Of a stretch of DNA of 64,000 nt, positions 24,598-36,271 are shown in pieces. The stretch comes from Entomortierella parvispora. Lineage: Eukaryota; Mortierellomycota; Mortierellomycetes; Mortierellales; Mortierellaceae. A program made the position numbers and the translations under genes. Where the stretch lies: assembly GCA_963573315.1 (NCBI GenBank), contig OY752148.1, positions 1,603,263 through 1,667,262 of the forward strand, read 5' to 3'. Position 1 is the stretch's first letter. Each line of letters starts with the position of its first letter. The notes under the pieces were generated by a model, which worked only from the letters and a program-made list of their open reading frames with translations, made no database searches and had not been told where the DNA came from.

Positions 24598-25130
24598 TTA
24601 TTTTTTCCTCTTTTGTTTCCTGCTCTGTTCGTCTTCTGGAAAGATATCGTGGACTTTGAGAAAGGGCTATTGGGAAACCGAGATATGTTTTAAAAAAAAG
24701 TGATTAGTGCTGCATCGCGCGTGTGATATCCATTGAAAACCACACACAAGCACTCTCGAAGAGTGAAAGAAACAGGACTCACTTCAGCAACGATGGCTTT
24801 GCCATTGATCCAATCGACCACCAAGGGCTTTTTCAAGAACCAAGGAGTTTTCTCCAATATCGTTTGCACTTCCTCCACTGTTTTGGCTGATGGCGCGTCT
24901 TCGGTCAGGATGAGTTTGCAACCTTTGGCGACATCGCCTGGGGCGAGAAGGTGGACCATTCTTTCGATTTGTGGACGTGTAGGAGGATTATTTTTGTCTT
25001 GAATGAGGTCGATCTGGAATTTTTTTGACTGTGAGAGTTTCTGGAGAAGGTGGAGGGCTTCCTTGGAGGTTTGGAGAGAAGGGTTGTGAAAGATTGTGAT
25101 CCACGGTGTCTTTGGGATACGGAGTGCCAT
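24598..25130 (-). CDS. FMP46: Fmp46/DUF1687-like thioredoxin-fold mitochondrial protein
   Basis: Exons 25130-24783 and 24666-24598 join across a 116-nt intron to 138 residues, near the size of yeast Fmp46. The N-terminus ITIFHNPSLQTSKEAL resembles the arsenate-reductase-like thioredoxin fold of DUF1687. The middle has an ILEKTPWFLKKPLVVDW segment as in that family, and the tail is basic (QSRKQKRKK). There is no Cys at the usual CxxC/CxxS position (HNPSLQTS), so redox activity is doubtful. Yeast Fmp46 is a mitochondrial protein of unclear function. Identification rests on fold motifs and length, and is moderate. Confidence 0.7.
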
Positions 25131-26097
25131 TGTTGGAGAGGGCGGAGGGGAGCGAGAGTATGAGTGGGTGAGAGTATGGATGAGTGGACTGGGTGGACCG
25201 GGTGGACTGGGTGGTTTTTTGTGAAGGTGGCGGAGTAAATGCAGGCAGTAGCAACAATGGTGATAGTGAATGGTGATGGTGATGCAAGGTTGAAGGACAA
25301 TGTTGGCAATGAGGCGTGAAAAAGTGACTTTGTTTTGTTGCAGGAGTGCAATGGACTTTTGGGGCTTCCGTATCGGGCTATGTCATGCACGCTCGGGCCA
25401 CATGGGGGCAGGGGGAGCAATTGAGGAGAGGAGAGGCCAGAGAGAGGCGCTCGATCTCCGTCCATGCTGTGCGTGGCAACGACGGAGGAGCTGCTGCTTG
25501 CAGGAAAGAAGAAAGAAGATGATGGCCCACGTTTGCTTGCCACTGGGAGGAGTGAGGATCGATCAATCTCTTGTGGGGTCCCAGACCTGTTCCCATCGTC
25601 GCAGGCACATGAAACGAAACGCTAATAAGCGACACGGAAGGGGAGTTTTATGAATGAATATGAATGAAAGAAAGGCTCTCGAGTGTAGGACAGCATCATA
25701 TGGCCGTTGAGAGCACTCTCCCAGGGGAGAGAGAACCATGACCATGGCTATCCCCCATCGCCATTCTCAAACCTCGCTCTCTCTTTCTTTCTCTCTCCTC
25801 TTGCGCCTCCTCCTCCTCTGTGTCAGCAACAACCACAGCAACCAAAACACATCCTCCGCAACGGCACTCACTCCCGGTCACGCCCCACCTCCGCCCCTTT
25901 TTTTCCTTCTACTGTCGACGTATTTATAACAAGCAACCAAGCATTAGGGTCCCCTCATTCGCACCCCATCCTTCCTTCATCTTTCATTCCTCACGCCTCG
26001 CCGCTCATTATACCCGCTTCTCCTAAGTGTGCACCTTTTCTCCTTCCCATCATCATCTTAACGTACGAATCCGCGCACTGTCGCTTCTGACCCAGCC
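25131..26097. promoter_or_regulatory. divergent promoter between Fmp46-like and coiled-coil gene
   Basis: About 970 bases without a recognised gene. A short tandem repeat of gtggactggg/gtggaccggg units lies at 25183-25213. An A/T element (tatttataac) at 25919-25928 could be a TATA box for the gene at 26098, followed by a C/T-rich leader. Confidence 0.4.
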
Positions 26098-29000
26098 ATG
26101 AACCACGATTCCTCCGAAAGCGACAACGTCAAGGTCAGCATCAGTGCTGTCGGTACTGTTCCGGATACCTCAACGGCCAGCACTGGCAAGGACAATCTCC
26201 AGAGCACCAGTGCGTCCAACGGCACCATCGATGCCAGTAGTGAACAACTCAAGTCCAAGATTTCCACCTCGTCCATCTCTGCCACCACCCACGACTCTTC
26301 TTTCGGGACGATTGCCACCACAACGACTTCAAATAGTCTTCCACCTAAACCATCTATTGTGCTGCTGCCTCCAGTTGAGATTGACGAGAAACCCAGGGCT
26401 ACGCCAGGCCTTGACTCTGACAAGGAAAATACCCCTCCTGGCACGGTCAAAAAGGTCTCTTCCTTGAGAAAGTTGCCTGCAGCACCTGCAGCTGCAAAGG
26501 GACTCAAACCCACAACCACGACAACCACAGCAGTAAAGAAACCTTTGACGACATCGACTGGCAGAGCCGCGGGTGCAAGCGCCACAACCTCTACCACAAC
26601 GACAGGGTCAGCATCCCGTATCAAGCCTGCTACCTCGTCCCTCACAAAGACCTCCACGACTGCAACCAAGGCTCGTCCCCCCATTCCGTCAACTCTGAGA
26701 AGTGCAGCTGCAAGTACAGCTTCGTCTACATCCTCCACGCGCGCCACCTCATCCTCTCTTGCCTCACGATCAACAACGGCCGCATCTTCCACCGCTGCTT
26801 CTCGCACTTTAACCCCATCCTCCAGCTCGTCTTCTCTTCGCAAGTCGCCTTCGACGCCTTCACTTTCAGGCTCTTCAACGACAACAACAGCGCCTCTCCG
26901 AAACTCGACAGCTTCTGGACGCCGAGTTGCTTCGACCTCTGGTGTATCACCCCAAAGCAGCCCATCGTCCACGCCGGGAGCCACACGATCGCCAAGCCGT
27001 GCTTCCATTGCATCTTCAGGAGTCTCGCCTTTGAGCACAACTGCACGTCGACCCTTTGGCTCAAGTGCGACCTCATCCACTCTTACGAGTCGCAGCACGG
27101 TCACTGCAGGTAGCACGGTTCCTGCGACGCGCAAAACACCTGTCAGCTCAGCCAATCCTTCGCCCAACTCGACCCTCCGACTGTCGTCAAGTACATCATC
27201 TTTGACAAAGACGGCTACCCGTCCGACTGCAGCATCGGCTACGTCGACCACGCCCACACCGATTCGCAAAACGCTTGGCGGTAGCACGACTTCGGCTGCT
27301 CGCCCCCCTACCGGTACCACACCTGCTCGACCCATGACGGATGCCACCAAGGTGAAAATGCTGAGCTCTCAACTTACCGGACTCCAAGAAAAGGTGAGTT
27401 CTTTGTTCCCTCTCTTTATTCTTTTGCCTGTTCGCCAGCTTAGGAATGAGAAAATACTGTTGGGTGTGATCGATGCAAGGATGCATTGGCTCAGGACAAG
27501 TGATTGTTTCGCATACAATTCTCCTTTTTTTTTGTCTTTCCAATGATATTGTGCCCTGGACGCAGTGGACCTGATGACGACGTTTTGCTCATTCTCTTTG
27601 TTCTATTTTCTGTCTTGCTATCCTTCCCACTCCTTTATAGCACGATCAAACGCTGAGACTCTTGCAGGAGCAAGAAGAGCGGCTGAAGAAAGAGCTCGAG
27701 GACCTCTCGACTGCACCAGAACATGAACGAAAGCCCATTCCGTCAGATACCCAGGATGTGCTTCAAGAGATGGAAGATCTCAGGACTCAGTTCCATCAAG
27801 CCAATACCGAACATGAAAAGGCGATCGAGGACTTGAAAGCAGCGCACGAGCGTCAGCTGACAGAGATCAAGGAAGGCCATCAAGCCTTGCTACTTGCCTT
27901 GACAACAGAGAAAGACACCGCTTCTAAAGAGCTACAGGTAAAATATTTGTTCTGAACCACACACATTCTTTGAGCTTACCCACCGTGCGAGTTTCCTTTT
28001 TGACTGATATGGCGCCTACTTTTATTTTCTTCGTTTCTACTCATTGCATAGACTGTTCGCGAGTCACACGACCTTTCAGAGCGTGAGCGAAACGAAAAAA
28101 TCCAGGAGTTGGAAGAGCAAGTCAAAACTGCTGCACAGAGTTTGTCTGAAGCTGTTGCTCAACATGCTATTGCTATTGAGGGAACGACTGCAGACCTTGA
28201 GGCAGCTTGGGTTGCAAAGCTGGACGCTCGTATTCAGGAACTTTCAGCAGAGCATGCCGAGGCACTTCAGACAGCTGAAAGGCAATTGCAGGTGGCCAAA
28301 GAAACCAAAGTCGCAGAGATCCAGGCCCTCAAGGACGAATTGGCTCAACAGTTGAAGGACCAGGAAGACGAAAACGAATCTCGCGTCCTAGAGTTGATCT
28401 CCAAGCACGAGTCTGAGATCCAGGAGTGGAAGGACAAACTTTCCAACCAGGTCGACACACACGAAGAGGCTTTGCAGGCCAACAACGACCTAAAGGCCAA
28501 GTTGGATGAGACAGAGATTTCTCTTCGGTCGGCCAAAGAAGCAGAGTCCCTTGTCAGGCAAGAGTTTGAAGAACAGATTCGTAAAGTTAGGGAAGAGATG
28601 GAGCAGCTTCAGAAACTCCTCTCTGCCAAGGAGACCGAGACTGCAGATTTGGAGCGACGTGTCCAAGAACTGTCGGACGATCTCGAAAACTCGTCCATCA
28701 GTGCAATGTTGAAGAACACCAAGAAGTACAAGGTCAAATTGGTGCAGATCTACGGGTCCAGTGTCAGTGGCAATCTCCAGGTAATGGCACTTTCAAAAGT
28801 TGCATTGCCCAGGAGTCTGAAAAATGGATATTAATATCCTTCTGTAACACCATTGTTTACTTAGATCAAACGCTCGCAGCAATCAATTAGCGACGCCTTG
28901 CAGCAGCTTGAGATTGAACACGAGTTTGTTGATATTGCCGCGTCTGAAGAGGTCAAGTCATATATGAAGCGCAAGAATCGGGGCGAGACCTCCCTTCCCC

Positions 29001-29542
29001 AGGTCTTTGCTGGAGGCGAATACAGAGGCACGCACGAGGATTTCGAGTATGCGATTGAGACCCATCAATTAACTCAATTCTTGGGGTTTGACCGTCAACG
29101 AGGCTTTGTACCACGTCCAAAGCCAAATCAGAAAGAAGACAAGGATTCTAACGGGACGCCGGTGTTGGCTCAGGACGGGGAGGATGCCGATCCAGGATCG
29201 GGTCGAGTCGGGGGCCACACGAATGGCAAGGGCAATGGCCATCTTGGAGGCCGCGACGCAACCACGTCTTTGTACTTGCTTCCATCTGGGTCACAGCGAT
29301 TCCAATCTCAAAACTCATTGGCATCCAACACGTCTTCGCGTCTGGGATCCACAAAGAGACCCGGATTTGTTCAATCGGCGAGCCAAGCTTGGAATGGTGC
29401 CCTGAAGGAGGATCTTTCACAGGCAAAACATGATCTTGGATTCAATGTGAACGTTGAGGCGGACGATGAAGAACTGGAGGAGCTGTTCGAGCAAGGCGTA
29501 GTGTCCGAGGCTGACCTGGAAGCCATACTTGCGGGCCAGTGA
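26098..29542 (+). CDS. Ser/Thr-rich coiled-coil protein with C-terminal SH3BGRL/glutaredoxin-like domain
   Basis: Exons 26098-27393, 27641-27937, 28052-28780 and 28865-29542, all ending between codons, give 999 residues. Residues 1-430 are Ser/Thr/Pro-rich and basic. Residues ~435-680 are a long heptad-rich coiled-coil (LLQEQEERLKKELEDLS, ERRVQELSDDLEN). Then a thioredoxin-like fold begins at YKVKLVQIYGSSVSGN, with SLPQVFAGGEYRGTHEDFEY matching the cis-Pro and glycine region of SH3BGRL proteins. The usual CxxC is replaced by SSVSGN, so it is likely a non-catalytic binding module. The acidic end carries repeated E/D-L-E motifs. A similar fungal architecture suggests a cytoskeletal or polarity scaffold, but I cannot name the orthologue. 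Exon ends fit GT..AG and phase exactly. Confidence 0.8.
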
Positions 29543-29584
29543 GCGAATGAGCCACGTAAAATATGAAATCCATGATATAAGAGG

Positions 29585-31925
29585 GTTGTTCTCGGTCTGC
29601 ACTTCAGTCTGAAACGAAGCTGTTCTTTTCCTGTAAAATAGAATAAAAAAAAGTGCATCAGTTTCCGGGAGGAGAGGCGACTGGTAGTGTGTCAGACTAG
29701 GGGCTAGATGTGCATGTGCAAAAACTTAAACGCTCTCGTCGCCTTGCAGTTCCAAAAGCTAGAGTTTAGGGTGAGAAGTCTTGAGTTTCGTCTCGCAAGA
29801 GTCAGAAGCGAAAAAGAGTAGGTCATGGGGAGATGCCCAAGTAGCAGACTACATTGATACAATGCGAAAAACAATAGATTTTTTTCCACAGAGAAGAGTT
29901 GCACTCAATTCCAATATAATCGCAGTTGTCAATATAATGTCACTTTATTTCCGAGCAGCGGATAGCAGAGAAGATAGAGAGTCAATGCGACCGGCAAGAA
30001 GAGGCAATGGCATACCAACGACTCTAGGAGCGAAGGTCTGGCAAAGACAGAAAAGAAGCGAGACGAGAAGAGCGAAAGGGTAATGTTCCCTACTTGCATC
30101 CAGTGAAACGACAGGAGTCGCCAGAACAGAGAATCACTTACGTTGTGCGGACTGACAATCAAGACCAAGGCGACCAAATTCGAAAACGGAGAGTGGGCAG
30201 ACGAAAGAAGTCCAGGTCAGTACAAGCTGTCGGCCGTGTACGTCTGGAGTGACGGAACGTTCTTCACAAAATTAAGGATGTACTTCCTCTTCCACTCCTC
30301 GATTTCCTCCGCGGCCATGACATCAAAAACGTCACTCATGTCCGCAACATCTTGTCCCGGTAGTTCATTTGAGCCTGTTTCTGTCTTTCGAAATTTTCTC
30401 ACCTGTCGAGCCGATGATGACTCTTCCGGCAGCATACCAGATCCCAAGTTTGCCCCCCGAATGGCTTCCAGGAATTTGCATCTTTTCCTGTATGGAGTGT
30501 TCGAAGTAGCCAGAGGGTGTTTGATCTCGGGATTATCGAGCAAAGGTTCATTCGCGATTGCTTCGAGTAATGCCACGCCTTGGTACAGTCCAAACTTGCA
30601 GTGCACGATCTTGCCGGGCTCAAGCCAGAAAAACTGCCAACTGTCATTCAGGTCTGTGAGAAGCATCACAGGGCGGTACGATGACGAGCTTGCCGAAAGA
30701 AGCTTCACAGCAGCCTCTATGGAGTCCTTTGCTTCAACTTTCTTTTTCAACTCAATTCCAACCTGCAGTCCAGCGGCGTAGTTAAAAGTGTCGGCGTAGA
30801 CCCTCGGCATGAGAGCCATATCGGTGGTTCCTGTGAGAGAATACCTTGCACTCACCGTGTTCGTATTGAGGAGGTCAATGGCCTGCGAAGCGCGGAAAAG
30901 AACGATGTTCCTTGGACGATGGATGTTTTCGTTCAGCCATTTTTCGTAATCCTCCGCATGGGCGTCTTCTTTTCCTTGACCCCAGATAAAAGGTTTGATC
31001 TGTCCGGTCCTTCGAGGGGCAACAAATTCCGTAGCGAGTAGTTCAAGATTGTGTTCGTCCAAAACCTCTATAAACTGTGCTTCAGTGATCCTTGAGAATG
31101 AAAGTTGGCTCTTTGTGTCTCCTCTCATTTCTGCATTCATGAAAAGAGACAGATCGATCAATAGCCTGTACGATGACAACAATCACTTCATAATGGAGGA
31201 CTCCTACCGTCCAGTGCTTTCTTCAACTCTTCAAATTCAGTCATCACTTTCTTCTGTGTTGCAGTTTGGACTTCCAACTCAGTCATCATTTCCTTCCGTG
31301 TCGCAGTGTAGACTTCCAAGAACTCCTCGAAATCGCGCTTTTTGCCTGCGGCCACATCTAACAGAGAACATAATGAGAATGAGAGTTAGTCTCAGGATTA
31401 GATAACATGGAAGCCTTTCACAGACAGGATCTTTCGAATGAGAAACCATTGCCAGTTGGCGCCAGAATGCACGGACCATGGGGGCCAGAAGGCAGATGTC
31501 TTCTTTTCTCTTTGGAAAGCTACTCTGCTTTCAGGCCACTGGCTAAACTCCCACGCAATCATCTGGCAAAACCCCTCGGGCATACCTTCTTCGGGTCGCT
31601 CGACAATGATGTATGTGGTGTCGTTAGGACCCTCGGGGAACAGCTTGGAAAGGAGTGTCCTTGGACAGTCAAGCTGCGTCTTGTCTTCCAGACCATCGAG
31701 CATAATTCTCTTGGTTCCTACGTCCTCGTTGGCGCGGATTGTGGCCTGCCAGAGGATGAGCTTGTCCGCTGCAATGTCGTCGAATTCAGGTTTCTTCTTG
31801 AGCTTGATGGCATCCTTGAGGTCGTCAACATCCGCATCTTTGTCCACAAATTTGACTTTGAAGGCCTTGGACTTGGGTTCGCCTCTGATGAGACAGAACA
31901 GTGAGAGCGTGTTTGTCGCCATGGA
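29585..31925. repeat. direct repeat copy A carrying a CRN gene (pairs with 35540-37850)
   Basis: From the ttcctgtaaaatag motif at 29627 to the CRN start codon, this segment can be aligned by eye with 35549-37850 across both non-coding flank and gene. Shared pieces include cagttccaaaagct (29745 and 35672), tcagaagcga and the tcaatataatgtcactttat stretch. The copies differ by many substitutions and small indels, so the duplication is not recent. The left edge lies within 100 bases of the stop codon of the preceding gene. Confidence 0.75.
30217..31922 (-). CDS. Crinkler (CRN)-type protein A: ubiquitin-like header plus PD-(D/E)xK-like domain
   Basis: Exons 31922-31586, 31357-31208 and 31130-30217 give 466 residues with no stop. 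The N-terminus (LSLFCLIRGEPKSKAFKVK) and DTTYIIVERP are the LFLAK-like start and HVLVxxP-like end of the CRN header, a ubiquitin-like domain of oomycete and fungal Crinklers. Exon 2 encodes a helical linker. Exon 3 has a nuclease-fold pattern: Asp266 in GTTDMALMP and Glu289-x-Lys291 in GIELKKKVEA, followed by PVMLLTDLNDSWQFFWLE. In oomycetes and chytrids such proteins act in nuclei of hosts or rival cells; in free-living fungi the role is unclear. No signal peptide is seen. The gene is intact as read, but its activity is untested. Confidence 0.82.
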
Positions 31926-31997
31926 TGAGTGATTGCAGAGAAAAAGCGAAAGCGGTTTGTGAATGGAGAAGGTGTGGACGACGCGAAAATGCCCATA

Positions 31998-32017
31998 TTT
32001 CGTTTCGTTTCGTTTCG
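31998..32017 (+). repeat. (TTTCG)4 microsatellite
   Basis: Four perfect TTTCG units lie in the gap between the CRN A start codon and the first traces of the decayed primase-helicase gene on the other strand. They could belong to a shared promoter. Confidence 0.9.
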
Positions 32018-32059
32018 TTGCACGCGCAAACAGAAAGCCAGTCACTACTCGAGACAGCA

Positions 32060-34975
32060 CTGCCACAATCCCAAGAAGCACAGTTTGAACAATATAGAAT
32101 CCCACGAGTTATTTGTGGCTGTCGCTAAAGAGTTCAAGAATGAGTACTCAAGCTACAAGGACTCGACGATGTTCCTGAAGGCTTACGACTCTGTTCCCAA
32201 AGAGAAGCGGTGTTTTTTTTAGCATATCCGAGAAAGCAGATCTGCAAAGAGTACTACAGCATCGAGTGTATTCTCGCTTGCCCTGCCGACTAGAGCGAAA
32301 TAAAGCGATTGGAACAATAGGTGTTCGCTGCTTTTTTGAGAGTGCCAATCAACACGCCCCTGGCTTTGGGCTTGATGATGAGCACTTCCGTGTTCTCAGT
32401 GCATCCAACAGCAAGAAGATGCTCTAGCAAATTGTGATCCCAACATATTTTTGAGAACATCCACCAGCACCTGAACGCGTTCTTTCCTTCATTCCAGAAG
32501 TTTTGGCGCTCTGCTATTTGCGACATGGACAGCGCCGCGTTTCTCGACAAAACATCGACGACGGAGTCTATAACAGGAAGCGGATCATGCGAATCCTTGG
32601 GAGCCACAGGTTCAAGGAGGATCCAATTCGTCCACTGGTTCGAGCCTCGTGGCATTTACCGTCCATATTGGCCGAAGTTGAGAAGTATCTAATAACCACC
32701 ATTGGACTTGACAATATCAAAAATACCTCCGATTTGCAAGAGGTCGCCGTTGTACGAGCACCCTGAAACTAGGAAACCTCGAGAGACTTTTCAGTCAGTG
32801 CTGCCTAAGCACATCGTGGATGCTGTGAGAGCTAAGTTTGAGCAGACACCAGATACCTCCCAGCTCTTCGAGATGCAGTGCTATGTTAACCGTTCAATGG
32901 ACTTACATCTGGAACGCAAGGTGCCAGGCCATTGTATTGTCTGTGAGAGGGATCACGATCGGGAAAATGCATACATGAAACTTTCTGAGCCCGGCTCCAT
33001 CCTCTTGTACTGCTATCGACCCAGCAATCCAGGAAAACAGGTGTGTGAAGCGTGAACGTGATTTCGCCTTGGCTGTCGATATGGAAGTTGTTGAAAACTC
33101 ACAGGTGCGTCATGGTCTTCTTTCTGCATGCAGACATCCCGGACCACCCTCGATACCTAACACACTATCATCTTTCTGGAGTGCAGGCTCACAGTCTGCT
33201 AATTCGATGCGACGCGGGTGGTGGCAAGACTCGGTTCACTGAAGCGCTGGTCAAGGCCAACCCAAAGTCCCGATTCGTTGCCGTGGCGTGTCGCCGCACA
33301 CTTGCAGGCATGCTGGAAGAGCGGTTGGGGTTCAAGAACTACCAAGACATCCCACCATCCCACGAGGTGTGATTGCTTGCGACCGACGGTCATTCGGACA
33401 GAGGCGTTGTGTAGACTCGACTCGCGGTTCTACATCGAGAACACAATATTGATTCTGGGTGAGGTCAGCTCGCTGATCAGGCAGATGTGCAGCGACAAGG
33501 TCATGGGGGACAAGATTGACCTTAAAGCTACTCAACGAAGAAGCTACCCGGGTCATCAATCTTGACGCCAACATGTGCGACGAGGAGATCGAAATCATGA
33601 GAGGTCTCCGTAACCGTTATGACTTCCTCGTCATCAACAACACGCACCGGCAGCAGAAGGGCGACAATGTTGCGATGTTTGACTCCAAGATGAAGCTGAT
33701 CGCGGAAGCACAGGAGCTGGTCTAGGCCGGGAAGCGGCTGTGGATCTTCAGCACGATGGGCGCAACCAAGACTGAGGCGCTGCACGCTGTGTTCGAGCAG
33801 ACTGGCTTTCAGGGCGACTGCGTGACCAAGAACACGGTCGAGGATACAGAGCGGGACATCGGCAAGAACATCAACAGCACCATGGTGATCCTCGATAATT
33901 TCATCCACACTCCGACTGTCAGCGTTGGCGTTAGGGTCAACGACGTTGATGATGGAGTGGACTGAGTGGTCGACATCTTCAGCACACACAGCCAGATCGA
34001 CGTCGAGAACGGCATGCAGCTTATGCGTCGGATACGCCGTGGCAAGTCCAAGACGTATTTGGTGTATACAGATGCTGCGACAAACAATTTTCCAGCCACA
34101 GTGCCAAAGCGGTCCAAACTCACCCAGCGGATGACACGAGCTAGTAACTGGTTGTATTGTGACCAGTCGAAGCGACCATCTCAACAAAGACGATCCCATC
34201 ATCGACAACTTGAGGGAGAAGGAAGAAGAGATCAAAGTCAACATGTATCGGCAGACCGCGGGCGCAGCACCCAATAATGCAGCCGAGTTTGAGGAGCTGT
34301 CGTCTGGAGCCAGACACCTGAACTCAGCACAGCGAGCATCAGTGCACAAGTTCGCGCCCATGCGGACGTACAATGTCCCAAGCACAGCGTCGTGACAGAA
34401 GAGTGGGTCGCTGCGTGCGACAACGCGCGTGAGCAGGAATGCTTCAAGAATCTCCAGACACTGTCGGTTCCCAAAGCTGACCGGTTTTTGCAATCATGTC
34501 TGTCGTTCGTGAGGCAGTGTGAAGAACTGGGTTTTGAGTGCAGCTTGGGTGGAGCAACATCGGCCGAGGCTCACAGCAAGCTGGGGCGATCCTTGTTCAT
34601 GAAGTGGGAATACGTGACTGACATCTTGTTTGCTTGCGGATTGGAGGACGTATTCACAATGAACGGTCCTGGCAGAAGATATCAAGAGCAGGATCGACGG
34701 GGTCTGGGTGGGTCTCGAGGGTAAGATGTCGCAGATCTGCACCACCTTCAAGGCGCGAGGACACAAACACTAAAACTCGACATTCAAGCACAAGCTGTTG
34801 TTCATCAACACCGTGTTGCTCGCGGTTCTTGCTGCAAAAATCTCCAGAACCAACAACCGCAGGTCAAGATATTGTCTCAGGCACTACTCGAGCATCGGAT
34901 CTGCTAAGGACGGCCCACTCAGACATTGAGGAAGAACAATAAACCAACTTTTAAAACTCTCAATTATCGGCTCTA
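32060..34975 (+). pseudogene. decayed primase-helicase (herpes/NCLDV-type primase plus origin-binding-protein-like helicase)
   Basis: Coding character jumps between frames along the whole stretch. In order: an N-terminal helical piece (ending about 32220); a primase-like motif with VYNRKRIMRILGSHRF (about 32565-32612); a UL52-type zinc site with CIVCERDH and a later Cys (about 32935-33020); Walker A (AGGGKT, 33214-33231); a Walker B-like site reading LILGEVSSL (near 33451), with Gly where Asp is expected; and helicase motifs to about 34130. C-terminal pieces follow to 34975. Breaks include stops at 33053-33055, 33723-33725 and 33963-33965 and several frame changes. The family replicates herpesviruses and giant viruses, and homologues sit in fungal genomes, possibly in mobile or endogenous viral elements. 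Non-functional as read. Confidence 0.75.
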
Positions 34976-34984
34976 TGCTTGGCC

Positions 34985-35044
34985 GGTGGCCAGGATGCAG
35001 AGTAGCTCTCTCCAAGAAAGACTTCTGCATCCTGTCCGGCCACC
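34985..35044. other. imperfect inverted repeat (hairpin) downstream of the decayed gene
   Basis: The left arm 34985-35001 (ggtggccaggatgcaga) pairs with the right arm 35023-35044, which has four extra bases, leaving a loop of about 21 nt. It begins just after the last recognisable helicase trace. It may be a 3'-end structure or the edge of a rearranged element. Confidence 0.6.
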
Positions 35045-35539
35045 ATGGTCCGTGCACTCTTTGAACATGACTTTTCTGTAAACAGCTTTTTACGACAGAA
35101 TCAGGGGAGTTGTTCTCTATCAGGCGGACTCAGTCTGCACTTCAGAAAAATCGGCGACTTGTCCCTGCTACTGCTGCAATTGGACCGGCGAGTTGTTTCA
35201 AGGCTCATCGTACATCAATTGAAAAACAGACTTTGAGAAAACAAAAAAACCAAAAGAGGTCAGCCTGCTCTTGCTGACTTGGTTCACGAACAAAAACGCA
35301 GCGTGTGAACATACCCAGCAACTTTTTTTGTTTGAAACTGCTGACGCAACCAGACCAAGCAAACCTCCATGAGCAAAGAGATGCAATTTTTCAAGCAGGA
35401 TGTGAAAAAATTGGGCTTTATTTTTTGGGATGGCCTTTTCTTTCAAGTTCAGAAAAATTCTGGAAAACTTGCTGTTTCCCAGCGATCCAAGGTCCAGGAC
35501 AGACTGGTGTTTTTTTAGTTTTTTTTTTTTTTTTTGATG
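35045..35539. other. spacer between decayed gene and direct repeat copy B, no gene recognised
   Basis: The stretch begins with a 19-base match (35038-35056) to the first intron of CRN B in the other orientation, and near 35107-35145 has gttgttctc and agtctgcacttcag as at 29585-29609. A/T-rich remainder with T16 at 35519-35535. A 123-codon open frame on the minus strand (35569-35198) is Lys/Phe/Leu-rich and looks like chance. Confidence 0.5.
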
Positions 35540-36271
35540 TGCCTGTTCTTTTCCTGTAAAATAGAGCAAATATATATAGTGAATCAGTTTCTGGGAGGAG
35601 AGGCGGCTGTTACTGTGTCAAAGTAGGGGTGCCAGGTGTGCATGAGCAAAATTTAAAGCTCACGTCGCGCTGCAGTTCCAAAAGCTGGAGTTCAGAGTGA
35701 GAAGTCTTGAGTTTCGTCTTGCAAGAGTCAGAAGCGAGCCAGAGTAGGTCGATGGGCGCGCACAGCCTGTAGTGACATGATGCCGAAGTAGCAGACTACA
35801 TTGATATAATGCGAAAAAGAATAGATTTTTTCCAAAGGGAAGAGTTGCACTCAATTCCAAAACAATCGATACCTTATCAGTTGTCAATATAATGTCACTT
35901 TATTTCAGAGCAGCGGATAGCAAAGACGATAGAGAGTCAATGCGACCGGCAAGAAGATGGCATACCAACGACTCTGGGAGCGAAGATCTGGCAAAGACAG
36001 AAAAGAAGCGAAACGAGAAGAGCGGAAGGGTGATGTTCCCTACCTGTATCCAGTGAAACGACAGGAGTCTACAGAACAGAGAATCACTTATATTGCGCGG
36101 AGAGACAATCAAGACCAAAACGACCAAATTCGAGACGGAGAGTGGGCAGACGAAAGAAGTCCAGATCACTACAAGCTCTAGGCCGTGTACATCTGGAGTG
36201 ACGGAACGTTCTTCACGAAATTAAGGATGTATTTCCTCTTCCATTCCTCGATCTCCTCCTCGGTCATGACA

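Noticed and set aside
26058..27350. 430-codon open frame antisense to the Ser/Thr-rich exon
   Set aside because: It is a reverse read of TCx/ACx-rich codons; the composition (Val/Glu/Asp/Arg) mirrors the sense strand, and the sense exon has proper splice sites and continuity.
30217..31182. 321-codon frame read as a separate single-exon gene
   Set aside because: Its first codons lie in the intron before the third CRN A exon; splicing joins the rest to the header with correct phase, as in copy B.
32620..32660. tRNA-like ggttcgagcc box
   Set aside because: No matching A box or acceptor stem nearby; it lies inside the decayed primase-helicase gene.
35198..35569. 123-codon minus-strand frame between the relic and repeat B
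   Set aside because: Lys/Phe-rich read over poly-T and A/T-rich spacer; no match in the paired repeat copy.
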